DNA of 64,000 bases from Limisoma sp963601185. GTDB taxonomy: Bacteria; Bacteroidota; Bacteroidia; Bacteroidales; Muribaculaceae. The translations under genes were made by a program, and so were the position numbers. The notes under the pieces were generated by a model. The model searched no databases. It saw nothing but the letters and a program-made list of their open reading frames with translations, and was not told the DNA's origin. The DNA is taken from assembly GCA_963601185.1 (NCBI GenBank), contig CAVCEE010000003.1:62001-126000 (forward strand). Reading direction: 5' to 3'. This document shows positions 43,909 to 52,593 of this stretch, piece by piece (position 1 is the stretch's first letter; every line of letters begins with the position of its first letter).

Positions 43909-46900
43909 TTATTTCTTGATGATTCTTACGGCTTTACCGTTGTTGATCTTCACGAAGTAGATACCGGCTGCGAGGTCGCTCACGTTGATAGTGGCGCGGT
44001 TGCCGTCGATGTTGCTGCTTGCGTTGACTGCTGCGCCCGAAAGGTTGTAGACGCTGATGCTTTCAACAGCCTCGGTTGCTTCAACGGTTACCACGTCGGT
44101 AGCAGGGTTAGGATAAACCTTTACTGCCGATGCAACTACGTTCTTCACGCCGTCCAGACGTACAGTGATTGTCTCTGCTGCAGGAGTGTCGACGATAGCG
44201 TTGTCGGTTGGCAATGACCATACCTGGAGTGCGTTTTGGTTGAGCACGTAGAGGTTGCCTGCGTAGTCAAACTGCATCTGGTTGGTGATTGTGCCGCCTG
44301 TCTTGACAGTGTATTCGTACTTCAGAGAAGGAGTCTTGTCGTTCCAAGTTACGCTGAACACAGCCAAGTTGCTGTCGGCATCGGCTACAACCAATGTCTT
44401 CTTGTCCTTGGAGATTGCAAGGCCGCTGCCGTTTGTGCCGGAGAGGTCTTCTGCAATAGATCCAGAGTTGAAGAGGATGTTGCCGTCGTTGTCGATGTAG
44501 ACAAATGACGGGCAGTTGGATGCGTTGTTGCCGGCACCGCGGGTTTGTGCCACCCAGAGACCATTGCCGTCAGGTACGAGTTCCACGTTGGTGTTGTCCA
44601 TCATGTTGTGACCGAGGTTGGCTGACGGAGCAGTATTCCAAGTGAGTGAAGTGCCGAGGTCGTAGCGGAAGATTACGTTGCTTGCGTCCTCATCGAAGGT
44701 GTAGAGTTTGGTGTCCTCACCTGTGCCGTAGATGGCTGCAGCTGTAGTAGAGCCGCCGATGTAGTTGCCGCTTGCATCGAGCAAACCGCCGTCGCTTTGA
44801 CGAGTAGCGTACTGGAAGAGTTCAGGAAGAGCTGCTGTCGGGTCGGCGTTGAGGTTTGCCGGGTCGAGCAGACGGATGCCTGAAGTCGGGTCGTTCCAGT
44901 CGGAAACGAATACCACACCGTTCTCGTTGATGCCCAAGCGGTAAGGTGATGCCGTGTGGGTTGCTACGTAGCCGTTTACGCCGTAGGCATGTTCGCTGTG
45001 GTTGAGTTTGCGGTCGAAGATGTAGACACCCTTCTCGAAGTTGTCGTTTGCATTACAGTTGGCAATGTAAATCTGACCGAAGAACTTGCTTGTCGGAGTG
45101 TTGTCGATGACAATGCCGCGAGCCTTCTTGAAGCCTCCAACGGTGGCAACCTTTGTAGGTTTGGCTGCGCCGCGGTTGGCGATTTCAACAGCCCATGCGA
45201 TTTCGCCTTCAGGAATCATATCGTTGTCGATGACCTTCGACTGTTCGCCTTCCTCGATTGCGCCGAGACTTGCGTAGCCAATTACGTTGCCTGTCTCAAT
45301 GCTCTTGAACACGATTGCAGCTTCAGGAGCCGCACCAGTCGACTTGAACGAGAATGTGGATTCCGTTTCGCCGATTTCAGGCACGAGGTCGTAGGCATAT
45401 TCGTAGCGTACAACCGGTTGGTCAACGCCAGCGGTAGTGAATGTGGTCACCTTACCGTCGCGCACGAGGTAGAGGTTGATGTTGGCGTCGATGATCTTCT
45501 CGTCGGCGTCCTTGGTCGTTACCACTTCACCTACGGCTGTTGCATAGGATGCCTCTGAAGGAGTGACTGTTGCGCCTGTGGCCTTCACTGCCATAGCGTA
45601 GTCGAAACCGTTGGTCACGTCAAACAGTTTCACGCCGGTCACCTTGCCGTCTTCGATTGCCGGAGTAACCATCATACTGTGGTCAGCATATTTGAAGAAT
45701 GTAGCGCCGTTCTCTGCTGCGTCCATCAACATAGAGTTGATTTGGCCCATCAGAGGAGCATCTTTGCCTTGGCTTGCTGTTTGCCATTCAATCGGGTTGG
45801 TGAGCGAACCGTCAATCACATATTGATTGTCGGCGAGCGGAGAAACGACCAACTGATAGTCAGTGCCAAGTTTGTTTGCCGTGTAGTTAGAGTCGGCAGA
45901 AATAGTCTGGTTGATGTAGGTGGTTGAAGCCAATGAGCCGTTGGCGATGCCGAACTCTACGAAGCGCATAGAGGTCGTGCTTCCTGTTGTCTGTGCAGTC
46001 ACCATAGCCGCACCTTCATCCGATGTGCCGGAATAGGCGAGGGTTTGACCTGTCATAGCGTTGAAATAGTTGCCGGAGTTGGTCGATGTGAACCACTCTG
46101 CAGGGTCGCCTGTAGGCATGCCGTCGGCATCGTTTGCCCATTTGTAGATAGCCACAGAGCCTCTCACGTCGCCATCGGCAATCTGACTGTCGCTGTATTG
46201 GTTCTCGCCGTAGCTTGAAGCAACAAGCACGTTGTCGGAAGTGAAGGCGATGTCGGAAATCTTCAACTCGCGGTTGTTGTCGAGAGTTGTGCCGGCTGTC
46301 GAGATTTCAGTTACCGAATTGTCGGCGAGATTTACATTGTAGATGTAAGGCTCGTTGGCCGCGTCGAGGGCAAGAACATAGAGATGACCCTTGCGGATAA
46401 TCTGGCGGCGGACAGTCTTGTCGGCCAACTGAGTTGCCAACGGACTGATTTCTTCGCTTGCAGTCATCTTGAACTCTTCAGGCACGCCGTAGCCCTTGTT
46501 GCCTGAAAGTTCGTCAGGATAGTTCTCATAGGTCTCTGTCGGAGGTACATAACTTTCCGACTCGAGGAATGCGCTGATGTAGTTGGTCTCGTTTGCCGTT
46601 ACCGTAAACGGAGCGGTATATTCCTCGGTGGCTGCCTTGTAGCCCTCGGCTGAATAAGAAAGGGTGTATTCGCCCGGTTCGATGTTGTCGAAGACGAATG
46701 CGCCGTTCCATTCGTTGTCGGTTGTGTAGGTGGCAACTTCAGCACCGTTTTTGAGGAGTTTCACGGTCACGCCGTTCAGTGGCTTGTACACGTCGTTGGT
46801 GCGTGCCATCGGTTTGTAGAGAGCGTCGGTAAACTTCTCGTGCAGGTCGCGCACGATGCCGTAGATTGTACCGGTCTTTTCAGCCGTCCATCCCATGTAG

Positions 46901-47751
46901 TCGATGAGACCGCGGGCATACTGGTGACCTTCGTGGCGGCAAACGTCGTCGTTGAGCGCACGTTGGCGGGCTGGCTGGTAGGTGTGGAAATATCCCTCAA
47001 CGAGGAAGCCCGGAACGCCGTGTTTCAGCACGCCGAGGTAGCCCATATACTTGGTGCCGTTGTTTTCGGTCTCTGAGCCACTGCCATAGAAGTCTACGTC
47101 ACCGCGCACGTTGGCGTTGGTGAGGCTGTAGTAAGACCATTGTTGTTGGGCATTGCTGAAGGCATACGGCCAGATGTGTTGTGCCATAGCCTTGCTGTCG
47201 CCTGCTGCATAGGTCTCGTCGTCCTTGCCGCGGAACAGGAACAATGGATAATTGGTTGTCGATCCTTCGCTTGCTGCGTTGGAGTGGATGGAGATAAACA
47301 CGTCGAAGTTGTTGGCTTCCACCTCTTCACGGATTTCCGACAGCGGACGGTTGTACGGACCGTTGTCGTCGCCTTTGGCTGCAGGATAAGGACCTGCCTT
47401 GACGTGCGACATCACAATGTGCTGTGAGAGGTCGAGCGCTGCGCCGATGCGCGTAGGGTTGTCGTTGGTCTGGTTCTTTGTGCGGTCAAACGGCACACCT
47501 GCTGCCACGAGTTTGTCGAGTAGGGCGAAACCCTTGTGGAGGTTGGTGTTTGACTCAAAGAAACCTGTGGTGTCTACATTCTCGATGTTGTACGGCTGGC
47601 GGCCGATTGTCTGGCACGGACGGTCGTTGCCTGTCCAACTGCCGTGACCTGGGTTGATGTAGACACGGACTTGGTCGGCTGTCTTGCCGGCGTATGCTGT
47701 TCCGCAGGTGAGTGCCACGATTGCGGATGCTATCAATAGTCTGCTCTTCAT
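43909..47751 (-). CDS. Large T9SS-exported N-acetylmuramoyl-L-alanine amidase
   Basis: The 1280-residue protein has a signal peptide ending AYA (about 21) and an Amidase_3 domain at about 27-295 with NPGHGS (His36), FFESN (Glu66), IHSNA (His156) and FLVEGYFH (Glu252). A carboxypeptidase-regulatory-like domain (about 320-395) follows, then about 750 residues that read like a beta-propeller/NHL-type region (for example LNADPTAALPELFQYA and YDLGTSLTWNTAPSANLG), and a T9SS sorting domain (VKVYPNPATDV to VRIIKK). The likely role is surface or extracellular peptidoglycan cleavage. The gene starts 2 bases after the propeller gene 47754-48674, mirroring the 8211/9124 pair. Confidence 0.88.
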   Translation of the reverse strand: MKSRLLIASAIVALTCGTAYAGKTADQVRVYINPGHGSWTGNDRPCQTIGRQPYNIENVDTTGFFESNTNLHKGFALLDKLVAAGVPFDRTKNQTNDNPTRIGAALDLSQHIVMSHVKAGPYPAAKGDDNGPYNRPLSEIREEVEANNFDVFISIHSNAASEGSTTNYPLFLFRGKDDETYAAGDSKAMAQHIWPYAFSNAQQQWSYYSLTNANVRGDVDFYGSGSETENNGTKYMGYLGVLKHGVPGFLVEGYFHTYQPARQRALNDDVCRHEGHQYARGLIDYMGWTAEKTGTIYGIVRDLHEKFTDALYKPMARTNDVYKPLNGVTVKLLKNGAEVATYTTDNEWNGAFVFDNIEPGEYTLSYSAEGYKAATEEYTAPFTVTANETNYISAFLESESYVPPTETYENYPDELSGNKGYGVPEEFKMTASEEISPLATQLADKTVRRQIIRKGHLYVLALDAANEPYIYNVNLADNSVTEISTAGTTLDNNRELKISDIAFTSDNVLVASSYGENQYSDSQIADGDVRGSVAIYKWANDADGMPTGDPAEWFTSTNSGNYFNAMTGQTLAYSGTSDEGAAMVTAQTTGSTTSMRFVEFGIANGSLASTTYINQTISADSNYTANKLGTDYQLVVSPLADNQYVIDGSLTNPIEWQTASQGKDAPLMGQINSMLMDAAENGATFFKYADHSMMVTPAIEDGKVTGVKLFDVTNGFDYAMAVKATGATVTPSEASYATAVGEVVTTKDADEKIIDANINLYLVRDGKVTTFTTAGVDQPVVRYEYAYDLVPEIGETESTFSFKSTGAAPEAAIVFKSIETGNVIGYASLGAIEEGEQSKVIDNDMIPEGEIAWAVEIANRGAAKPTKVATVGGFKKARGIVIDNTPTSKFFGQIYIANCNANDNFEKGVYIFDRKLNHSEHAYGVNGYVATHTASPYRLGINENGVVFVSDWNDPTSGIRLLDPANLNADPTAALPELFQYATRQSDGGLLDASGNYIGGSTTAAAIYGTGEDTKLYTFDEDASNVIFRYDLGTSLTWNTAPSANLGHNMMDNTNVELVPDGNGLWVAQTRGAGNNASNCPSFVYIDNDGNILFNSGSIAEDLSGTNGSGLAISKDKKTLVVADADSNLAVFSVTWNDKTPSLKYEYTVKTGGTITNQMQFDYAGNLYVLNQNALQVWSLPTDNAIVDTPAAETITVRLDGVKNVVASAVKVYPNPATDVVTVEATEAVESISVYNLSGAAVNASSNIDGNRATINVSDLAAGIYFVKINNGKAVRIIKK

Positions 47752-47753
47752 GT

Positions 47754-48674
47754 CTATTTGGTTTTTACATTAATAATGTACGCGTCGCCACTTGGAGTGG
47801 AGAAAGCAATCTTTTCGCCGTTGGCAGATACGGTTGGGTACATTGCCACGGTTTCACCGTCGCTAATCACTTGCTTCTCTTTGCCGTCGGCTGAGTAGGC
47901 GATGATTTCCGATGAGGTGACATACTCGCCGTTGTCGCGGTCGAGCATACCTACAACGATGTTGTTGTCATACCATTTCGGTGCGCGGAGAGTGCCGAGG
48001 AACTGCACGTTGCTGCCGTCGATGTTGCAGGTGTAGGCTCCCGAGCCAGCAAGGTAGTAGACCACCTTGGTGCCGTCGGGCGAAACTGATGGCCACAGGT
48101 AACTTTGTCCTTCTGTACCGTTTGGCGACAGACGGGAGGCTTTGCCGTTGCGGTTTACCATCAGTTGTCCGTACTCTACGTAGGCAACCGGTGTAGCCTT
48201 GTCAGCCTTGGCGTTGTTGAACGCCTTGGTTGTGAGTTTGCCTTTCTTCACGGCGTAGACAACGTTGCCGTTGGCAGCCACGCCCTGAAGGTCGCGTGTG
48301 GCGTCAACGATAGTGCTTGTTGCGCCACTCTGCAGGTTGACCGACTTGAGCGACTGCTTCTTGAGTTTGTCTTTGCCTATCTGGTTTTCGCGGTACACGA
48401 TCGTGTTTCCGTTGTCGATGATCTTGGCGTCATATTCCGAGCCGTAGGCTGTTGTGACAGTGGTCAACTGTCCTGATGCCAAATCCAACTTTTGTAGACC
48501 TTGCTTCTGTTGGTCAGACAAGAGGAGATAGTCGCCGTTTGGACTGATAGTCGCAATGTCGACTTTCGCGCCTGCCGGAAGTGCCACTTGCTGGGTGGAA
48601 CCTATCTCCAACAGTTGTGCGAACCCCATGCTTGAGCCGCAGAGGAGCATCACAGAAAGAAAAATTTTTCTCAT
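47754..48674 (-). CDS. Exported PD40/TolB-like beta-propeller protein, second copy
   Basis: The 306-residue protein has a signal peptide ending GFAQ (about 20) and PD40 blades (ATISPNGDYLLLS, PSVSPDGTKVVYYLAG, PTVSANGEKIAFS). It is homologous along its whole length to the protein of 8211-9110: compare YLWPSVSPDGTKVVYYLAGSG here with YMWESLSPDGSKILFYAGGKG there. It precedes an Amidase_3 gene by 2 bases, as its paralogue precedes one by 13 bases. Function unknown; partner of the amidase by inference. Confidence 0.82.
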   Translation of the reverse strand: MRKIFLSVMLLCGSSMGFAQLLEIGSTQQVALPAGAKVDIATISPNGDYLLLSDQQKQGLQKLDLASGQLTTVTTAYGSEYDAKIIDNGNTIVYRENQIGKDKLKKQSLKSVNLQSGATSTIVDATRDLQGVAANGNVVYAVKKGKLTTKAFNNAKADKATPVAYVEYGQLMVNRNGKASRLSPNGTEGQSYLWPSVSPDGTKVVYYLAGSGAYTCNIDGSNVQFLGTLRAPKWYDNNIVVGMLDRDNGEYVTSSEIIAYSADGKEKQVISDGETVAMYPTVSANGEKIAFSTPSGDAYIINVKTK

Positions 48675-48722
48675 AATGATGTTAGTTTAGGTTAGTAATT
48701 ACGTTAGGTATTTATCTGATTT

Positions 48723-48730
48723 CAAAGTTA
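48723..48730 (-). promoter_or_regulatory. -7 element of the second propeller/amidase pair
   Basis: On the minus strand this reads TAACTTTG, 48 bases before the start codon. No -33 TTTG at the right distance. Confidence 0.6.
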
Positions 48731-48796
48731 AAGATTTATTCTGTGAAATGGTGTCGCTTTTTATGTTTACATTTCTTAAATGTTGTAATCGAAAAT

Positions 48797-48830
48797 AAAA
48801 AAGCGAGAACAGGCATTGACCTGTCCTCGC
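48797..48830 (-). terminator. Terminator of prs
   Basis: An 11-bp stem with one G-U pair (48803-48813 with 48820-48830) is followed on the minus strand by a T6 run. Confidence 0.9.
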
Positions 48831-48855
48831 TCGGAATTTTTACTATAAAGAGAAT

Positions 48856-49800
48856 TTACTTTGTCAAGTATTGCGAACTGATCGACTTGTATTCGTGTAC
48901 GCGGCGGATTGTGTCGGCAAACAGTGGAGCGATTGAAAGGGTAGTAACCTTTTTGCTGCTGCCGCTGTAAGGAATGCTGTTTGAGAAGATAATCTCCGTC
49001 AATGCGCATTCGTCGACGCGCTGCGATGCAGGGTCGCTCATGATGGCGTGAGAGGCAAGTGCTCTTACCGACTTCGCGCCTTTTTCCTTCATAAGGTTGG
49101 CTGCCTTGGTGATTGTTCCGGCAGTGTCGACCATATCGTCGATGATGATAACGTCTTTGCCTTCAACTTCGCCGATAACGGTCATGTTCTCGACTACGTT
49201 GGCTTTGGCTCTTTGCTTGTGGCAGAGCACCAAAGGCACGTTGAGGTATTTTGCATAGTTGTTTGCTCTCTTTGCGCCACCTACGTCAGGGGTTGCAATC
49301 ACGAGGTCTTCGAGATTAAGCGACTGGATGTAGGGGATAAACACCGACGAAGCGTAGAGGTGGTCCACCGGCACGTTGAAGAAGCCCTGGATTTGGTCTG
49401 CGTGGAGATCCATCGTGATGAGGCGGTCGATGCCGGCAGTGCTGAGGAGGTCGGCTACGAGTTTCGCTGCAATTGAAACGCGTGGCTTGTCCTTGCGGTC
49501 CTGGCGAGCCCATCCGAAATATGGGATAACTGCGATAATCGACTTTGCGGAAGCGCGCTTTGCTGCGTCGATCATAAGCAGAAGTTCCATAAGGTTGTCA
49601 GTGTTAGGGAATGTGGATTGAACCAAGAAAACCTCGCATCCGCGGATGGATTCTTCAAACGACACTTCAAATTCGCCGTCGGCAAACCGTTGGATGTTCA
49701 TTTTTCCGAGTTCAACACCGAGTTCTGCGCACATAGCCTCAGCCAAGTAGCGCGATTTAGTACCTGAGAAAATTTTGTAGGGTGGCAAGTTTGTATTCAT
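48856..49800 (-). CDS. prs: Ribose-phosphate pyrophosphokinase
   Basis: The 314-residue cytosolic enzyme makes PRPP from ribose-5-phosphate and ATP for nucleotide, NAD, His and Trp synthesis. Visible signatures are FADGEFEVSFEESIRGC, YFGWARQDRKDKPR (ATP site), TMDLHADQIQGFF and the PRPP loop DVIIIDDMVDTAGT. I chose the ATG at 49800; a longer frame to 49827 would run into the -7 box. It has its own promoter and terminator. Confidence 0.97.
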   Translation of the reverse strand: MNTNLPPYKIFSGTKSRYLAEAMCAELGVELGKMNIQRFADGEFEVSFEESIRGCEVFLVQSTFPNTDNLMELLLMIDAAKRASAKSIIAVIPYFGWARQDRKDKPRVSIAAKLVADLLSTAGIDRLITMDLHADQIQGFFNVPVDHLYASSVFIPYIQSLNLEDLVIATPDVGGAKRANNYAKYLNVPLVLCHKQRAKANVVENMTVIGEVEGKDVIIIDDMVDTAGTITKAANLMKEKGAKSVRALASHAIMSDPASQRVDECALTEIIFSNSIPYSGSSKKVTTLSIAPLFADTIRRVHEYKSISSQYLTK

Positions 49801-49824
49801 AGCTTTGTTGCTGAATTTTGACTG

Positions 49825-49832
49825 CAAAATTA
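49825..49832 (-). promoter_or_regulatory. -7 element of prs
   Basis: On the minus strand this reads TAATTTTG, 24 bases before the prs start. The -33 region falls inside the end of the amylase gene. Confidence 0.65.
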
Positions 49833-49839
49833 CTACTTT

Positions 49840-51576
49840 TTATTTATCCCGGTCTTTCTTTGTACAAGAATTTTTCTTGTTTGCAGCATTTTGCTGTTTA
49901 ATCTTGATTTTCCACATCACGGCACTGTTTGCGGCAATGTCGGTCGGGAACGGCACTACAGCCGACAGTTCCTTTTTCTGCCGCTTGCCGCTGATGAGTT
50001 CGGTGGCGATGTAAGAGCCTTGGTGCAGCCCCATAACGTCGAAAGCGTGGGGTGGAATCACGATGTCGCAATGGGTGTCGCCGCCAAAGTTCACGGCAAT
50101 GATGATGAGTTCGTTGCCGTTTTTGCGCAGGTAGGCGTACTGACGATGAGGGTCGAACGACGGGTTGTCGTAGTTCACATACATCACGTCGAAGAACTGA
50201 CCTTCGCTGATTGCTTTCTCATCCTTTGCTATGTTGAGCACCTTGCCGTAGAGCGCGCGGAGTGCGGTCTCTTCGGATGTGAGCAAAGTGTCGTTGCACT
50301 TGCCTTCGTTGTACCAGCGGCGCAGTGTCGGCACGCTCCAATAGTCGAAGATGGTGGTGCGTCCGTCAAGACCACTGAAGCCTTCGGCATCCTCGGCACG
50401 CTCACCGAGTTCCTGCCCGGCATAGACCATCATCGGGCCGGTGGAGATGGTTGCGCTCACCACGAGCGACGGCAGCACGAGGTTGGCGTTGCCAGCAAAT
50501 TCCTTCGATGCAAACCTCTGTTCGTCGTGGTTCTCAAGGAAATTGAGCATGTGGTTGCCGATGCCGTCTACAGTCTGCCAACATTCCGTAATCTTGGCTG
50601 CCGACACGTTGCAGCACTGGATGCCACGCAGACGGTCGTAGAGGTTCACTTTGTCGTACAGATAGTCGAATCCGCCGCGGTAGATGTAGTCGCGGTAGAT
50701 GTTCACGTCGTAGAGTTCGGCGATAAACTTGATGTCGGGGTATTTCTCCTTAACTCCCTTGATTGCCCATTCCCAAAATTCCACAGGAACCATGTGCACC
50801 ATATCGCAGCGGAAGCCGTCGACACCCTTGCTCGCCCAGAAGCGCAGGATGCTGAGCATCTTTATCCAGGTGTCGGGGATAGGATTGAAATGGCGCGAAC
50901 CGTCGCCGTAGTCCACTCCGTAGTTGAGTTTCACTGTCTCATACCAGTCGTATTGTCCGGGGAAGGCGTTGAAGCAGTCGTTGCCCGATGCTTTCGCTGG
51001 AAACTCCACATAAGCGTCTTCGCCCTCGCCGAGGTCGATGCTCGGCGAGAACTTCTGCCGCGGAATGTAGTAAAAATTGTTGTCGGGGCTGAAAAATTTG
51101 CTTGTGTCGTCGTCGGCACTGAAGTCCTTGATGCCCGATGGGGCTGCGTCGGAATGGTACTGGCGCGCCACGTGGTTGGGCACGAAGTCGATAATCATCT
51201 TCAACCCAGACTTGTGGGTGCGCTCCACCAGAGCCTCAAACTCCTTCATGCGGTTTGGCACGTCCTCGGCGAGGTCAGGGTCGATGTCGTAGTAGTCCTT
51301 GATGGCGTATGGCGATCCTGCATTGCCCTTCACGATGTGAGGGTTGTCGGGGCGGATGCCGTAGCGCGAGTAGTCGGTCTTGGTGGCGTGCTCGATGAGT
51401 CCGGTGTACCACACATGGGTGATGCCGAGTCCCTTTATCGATTCCAGCACCGTGTCGGTGATTCGGTTCATCTTTCCGCAGCCGTTCTGCTCGATGGTGC
51501 CATTTGGCACACAGTATTTGTTGCTGTTGGTAAACAGTCGTGTAAAAATCTGGTAGATTATCAGTTTGTCGTTCAT
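49840..51576 (-). CDS. GH13 alpha-amylase-family enzyme, cytosolic
   Basis: The 578-residue protein shows the GH13 conserved regions: DFVPNH (130-135), GFRCDMVHM with nucleophile Asp258, FIAELYD with acid/base Glu287, and FLENHDEQR with Asp351. A C-terminal beta domain follows. No signal peptide is seen when started at MNDKLIIYQ (51576); the frame is open to 51624, but those codons overlap the promoter box. It probably acts on intracellular alpha-glucans or imported maltodextrins. It is immediately upstream of prs on the same strand, but prs has its own promoter. Confidence 0.92.
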   Translation of the reverse strand: MNDKLIIYQIFTRLFTNSNKYCVPNGTIEQNGCGKMNRITDTVLESIKGLGITHVWYTGLIEHATKTDYSRYGIRPDNPHIVKGNAGSPYAIKDYYDIDPDLAEDVPNRMKEFEALVERTHKSGLKMIIDFVPNHVARQYHSDAAPSGIKDFSADDDTSKFFSPDNNFYYIPRQKFSPSIDLGEGEDAYVEFPAKASGNDCFNAFPGQYDWYETVKLNYGVDYGDGSRHFNPIPDTWIKMLSILRFWASKGVDGFRCDMVHMVPVEFWEWAIKGVKEKYPDIKFIAELYDVNIYRDYIYRGGFDYLYDKVNLYDRLRGIQCCNVSAAKITECWQTVDGIGNHMLNFLENHDEQRFASKEFAGNANLVLPSLVVSATISTGPMMVYAGQELGERAEDAEGFSGLDGRTTIFDYWSVPTLRRWYNEGKCNDTLLTSEETALRALYGKVLNIAKDEKAISEGQFFDVMYVNYDNPSFDPHRQYAYLRKNGNELIIIAVNFGGDTHCDIVIPPHAFDVMGLHQGSYIATELISGKRQKKELSAVVPFPTDIAANSAVMWKIKIKQQNAANKKNSCTKKDRDK

Positions 51577-51599
51577 CAGATCTCGTTTTTTTGATATTG

Positions 51600-51607
51600 C
51601 AAAGTTA
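51600..51607 (-). promoter_or_regulatory. -7 element of the GH13 gene
   Basis: On the minus strand this reads TAACTTTG, 23 bases before the start codon, and is divergent from the nadC promoter. Confidence 0.6.
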
Positions 51608-51672
51608 AAGAAAAACGCCGACAATGGATGCGGTTGCCGGGGAGGAATGGCGGAAATTTGGAGGGGAATTTG

Positions 51673-51680
51673 TAATTTTG
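51673..51680 (+). promoter_or_regulatory. -7 element of the nadC unit
   Basis: TAATTTTG lies 24 bases before the nadC ATG. Confidence 0.6.
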
Positions 51681-51704
51681 CGGTAGAATCGTAAATTTTT
51701 TGAT

Positions 51705-52556
51705 ATGAAGACTAAAGACGAACTTATTGATGCGTTGCTCGACTTGGCTTTTGCCGAGGATATAGGCGACGGCGACCATACTACACTTTGCTGTATCCCT
51801 GCCGACGAGATGGGACGTCAGCATCTGCTGGTGAAGGAGGAAGGTATCCTTGCTGGCGTGGAGATTGCACTGAAGGTGTTCCGCAAGTTTGACCCGGAAT
51901 TGAAGGTTACGGTGATGATTGGCGACGGGGCGCACGTAAAGCCGGGCGACATTGCGTTTGTAGTGGAGGGTCGTGTGCGCTCACTGCTTCAGACGGAACG
52001 CTTGATGCTCAACATTATGCAGCGAATGAGCGGAATCGCCACTATGACGGCGCGCTATCAGGCTCAACTCGAAGGCCTGAAGACCAAGGTGCTCGACACA
52101 CGCAAGACCACTCCGGGACTGCGTATGTTGGAGAAGGAGGCCGTGAGAATCGGCGGCGGTATGAACCACCGCATCGGTTTGTTTGACATGATTCTGCTGA
52201 AGGACAACCATGTGGACTTTGCTGGGGGCATCACCAACGCCATCACAAAGGCAAACGAGTATATCAAGGCCAACCATAAGGATGGCATGAAGATTGAAAT
52301 TGAGGTGCGCAACTTCGACGAGTTGAACGAGGCACTTGCCACAGGTCACGTTGACCGCATTATGCTCGACAACTTTACTCCTGCCGACACGAAGAAGGCT
52401 GTAGATATCGTGGCTGACCGCTGCGAACTCGAATCGTCGGGCGGCATCACCTACGACACTCTCCGTGCCTACGGCGAGTGTGGTGTGGATTATATCTCGG
52501 TGGGCGCATTGACCCACTCGGTGAAAGGTCTGGATATGAGTTTCAAGGCTTGCTGA
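51705..52556 (+). CDS. nadC: Nicotinate-nucleotide pyrophosphorylase (carboxylating)
   Basis: The 283-residue enzyme converts quinolinate and PRPP to nicotinate mononucleotide in de novo NAD synthesis. EDIGDGDHTT, LNIMQRMSGIAT, DTRKTTPGLR, HRIGLFDMILLKDNH and ESSGGIT are family signatures. It is the first gene of a four-gene plus-strand unit. Confidence 0.96.
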   Translation: MKTKDELIDALLDLAFAEDIGDGDHTTLCCIPADEMGRQHLLVKEEGILAGVEIALKVFRKFDPELKVTVMIGDGAHVKPGDIAFVVEGRVRSLLQTERLMLNIMQRMSGIATMTARYQAQLEGLKTKVLDTRKTTPGLRMLEKEAVRIGGGMNHRIGLFDMILLKDNHVDFAGGITNAITKANEYIKANHKDGMKIEIEVRNFDELNEALATGHVDRIMLDNFTPADTKKAVDIVADRCELESSGGITYDTLRAYGECGVDYISVGALTHSVKGLDMSFKAC

Positions 52557-52593
52557 TGGGCAAGACCGCAATACGAAGCCAGCAACAGAGATT

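Noticed and set aside
49891..51594. Long plus-strand ORF (567 codons) opposite the GH13 gene
   Set aside because: The minus-strand gene has all GH13 catalytic regions; the plus-strand translation is a Val/His-rich shadow without recognisable motifs.
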